Shown one piece after another: positions 46,823 to 48,084 of a DNA stretch of 48,084 nucleotides (positions within the stretch are counted from its first letter, which is position 1; the number at the start of each line of letters is the position of its first letter). Origin of the DNA: Acidimicrobiia bacterium (GTDB lineage: Bacteria; Actinomycetota; Acidimicrobiia; Acidimicrobiales; AC-14); the NCBI GenBank assembly GCA_023265045.1, contig JAHFUQ010000017.1, forward strand, positions 1 to 48,084, given 5' to 3'. Both the position numbers and the translations under genes were made by a program. The notes below the pieces were generated by a model that was not told where the DNA came from, searched no databases, and worked only from the letters and a program-made list of their open reading frames with translations.

Positions 46823-48046
46823 ATGCTGACGCGCCGCGGCTGGGCGCTGGTGTCCGGCTCGGTCGTGCTCGCCAGCGCGGGCCGCACGCTGGGCGTGCTC
46901 GAGCTGTACGTGCTGGCCGCCGGGGGCGTGGGCCTGGTGGCGGCGGCGGTGATCTCGGTGCTCGTGCGGGGGCGCAGCACGCTGGTCGGCAGCCGGCGGC
47001 TCGTCCCCAACCGCGTCCACGCCGGGGGCGACAGCCGGGTCGAGCTGGAGGTGACCAACGACGGCGACCGGCGCTCCCCGGTCGTGTTCCTGCGCGACAC
47101 CGTCACCCCCGATCGAGGGGCGGCGGCCAGCAGCCCCGCGGACGCGGCCGCCGCCACCCGCCACGCCCGCTTCCACATCGCGCCCCTCGATCCGGGTGGG
47201 GGCGACCGGGCCGCGTACCGGCTCGGCGCTGAACGGCGAGGGGTGTTCCGGGTCGGCCCCCTGGAGGCGACGGTGAGCGACCCCTTCGGGCTGGCCCGGC
47301 TCAGCTCCGAGGCCGCACCGGCGACCGAACTCACCGTCTACCCCCGGATCGAGGTCGTCTCGCCGCCCCCGCTCACGACCGGGCACGACCCGCGCCTGGG
47401 CGGCGGCCACGCCACCTTCCTGGGCTCGGGCGAGGAGTTCTACGGCCTGCGCGCCTACGAGGTGGGCGACGACCTGCGCCGGGTGCACTGGCCCTCGACC
47501 GCCCGCCAGGACGAGCTGATGATCCGCCAGCACGAGCTGCCGTGGCAGGGACGGGCGACCGTCCTGCTCGACGTGCGCCACACCGCCCACGACGAGGCCA
47601 GCTTCGAGGTCGCCGTATCGGCCGCCGCCAGCCTGCTCTCGGCCTGCTGGCGGCGGGACAGCCAGGTGCGGCTGCTCACGACCGACGGGCAGGACTCCGG
47701 CTTCGGCAGCGGCCCCGGCCACCTGCAGGCGGCCATGGAGCACCTCGCCGTGGTGGAACCGGGGACCGACCGGCTGGGCTCGCTCGTGAGCGCTATCCGC
47801 CGGCGCGCCACCGGCGCGCTGGTCACCATCACCACCACCGCCCCGGTGGGGCCGCTCGAGCAGCTGGCGGGGTCCGCTGGATACGGGTGGAGCGCGCTGG
47901 TGCTGGTGGCGGGCGCCCGCGGGAAGACCCGGGCGACGCCCCCCGCCGCCCTCACCGTGCTCGTCGACCCGGCCCGGGGCGACACCTTCGGCGACGCGTG
48001 GAACCGGGCGACCGCCGCCGCCCACGCCGGCACGGGCCGCCGATGA
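46823..48046 (+). CDS. DUF58 membrane protein
   Basis: The 407-residue protein has two N-terminal membrane segments (GWALVSGSVVLASAG and LYVLAAGGVGLVAAAVISVLV), a beta-sandwich stretch (VELEVTNDGDRRSPVVFLRDTV), and the DUF58 core with SGEEFYGLRAYEVGDDLRRVHWPSTARQDELMIRQHE, followed by a VWA-like part (ATVLLDVRHTAHDEASFEVAVSAAASLL). It is the usual partner of MoxR; role unknown. It starts 13 bases after moxR and its stop overlaps the next ATG. Confidence 0.92.
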   Translation: MLTRRGWALVSGSVVLASAGRTLGVLELYVLAAGGVGLVAAAVISVLVRGRSTLVGSRRLVPNRVHAGGDSRVELEVTNDGDRRSPVVFLRDTVTPDRGAAASSPADAAAATRHARFHIAPLDPGGGDRAAYRLGAERRGVFRVGPLEATVSDPFGLARLSSEAAPATELTVYPRIEVVSPPPLTTGHDPRLGGGHATFLGSGEEFYGLRAYEVGDDLRRVHWPSTARQDELMIRQHELPWQGRATVLLDVRHTAHDEASFEVAVSAAASLLSACWRRDSQVRLLTTDGQDSGFGSGPGHLQAAMEHLAVVEPGTDRLGSLVSAIRRRATGALVTITTTAPVGPLEQLAGSAGYGWSALVLVAGARGKTRATPPAALTVLVDPARGDTFGDAWNRATAAAHAGTGRR

Positions 48047-48084
48047 CCGCCACCCTCACCCACGGCCCGAAACCGGCCGCGCCC
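48043..48084 (+). CDS. Start of a further gene, cut by the right edge
   Basis: ATG 48043 overlaps the DUF58 stop (ATGA) and leaves 14 codons, MTATLTHGPKPAAP, in the window. From context (moxR, DUF58, then this) the usual third gene is a TgpA-type transglutaminase-like membrane protein. The visible residues cannot confirm this. Confidence 0.5.
   Translation, partial: MTATLTHGPKPAAP

Overview
The window is about 48 kb of very GC-rich DNA (by eye near 70% G+C) from an actinobacterium. Evidence for the phylum is the dcw cluster without ftsA, the sepF-yggT pair after ftsZ, a Bpa/PafE-type proteasome activator, a MurT-GatD pair, a type 2 isoleucyl-tRNA synthetase, an Rrf2 regulator, and many genes starting directly behind a TANNNT -10 element without a ribosome binding site. 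I infer a deep-branching group, perhaps class Acidimicrobiia, but cannot prove it. I see no tRNA, rRNA, insertion sequence or CRISPR array.

Layout. 1-6.2 kb: an overlapping sensor kinase and LuxR-type regulator (regulator cut by the left edge), a tiny zinc-ribbon membrane protein divergent from a YyaL-type thioredoxin-fold protein, a nitroreductase and two unknown genes. 6.2-15.5 kb: mostly minus strand, with dnaE, a small unknown gene, the proteasome activator bpa, an alkaline-phosphatase-fold protein, a plus-strand Rrf2 gene, and a tight lspA-rluD-unknown run behind a DksA/TraR zinc-finger gene and a DUF167 gene. 15.5-20.6 kb: plus-strand ileS, convergent with a DHFR-like gene and a membrane-anchored, acidic/Lys-Ala-rich protein.

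20.7-36.5 kb is the division and cell wall (dcw) cluster on the minus strand, in transcription order mraZ, rsmH, ftsL-like, ftsI, murE, murF, mraY, ftsW, murG, murC, murB, ftsQ, ftsZ, yggS, sepF, yggT. Most junctions from rsmH to ftsQ overlap by 4-8 bases. murD is absent from its usual place between mraY and ftsW, and no divIVA follows yggT. murT-gatD (amidation of lipid II glutamate) diverges from mraZ, so lipid II synthesis and modification sit back to back. mraZ has a near-consensus promoter, GTGG repeats over the predicted transcription start and a foldable leader.

38.8-48 kb: a 7Fe ferredoxin, then a less ordinary pair on the minus strand: a 699-residue protein with an LQRxAGN-type leader motif and clustered His/Asp motifs (candidate exported effector or metal-dependent hydrolase), followed by a secreted alpha/beta-hydrolase. 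Next come a lipoate-ligase-like gene, an HNH endonuclease, a small conserved protein, a ROK kinase, and the start of a moxR-DUF58 operon that runs off the right edge.

Most notable points: (1) two divergent genes apparently fire leaderless transcripts from one shared, symmetric -10 element at 2091-2100; (2) ileS carries the swapped GxHH form of the HIGH motif, known from mupirocin hyper-resistant IleRS2 enzymes; (3) the putative effector plus hydrolase pair; (4) lspA has no ATG, GTG or TTG start in frame; (5) the dcw cluster lacks murD and has a histone-H1-like-tailed membrane protein where divIVA is often found.
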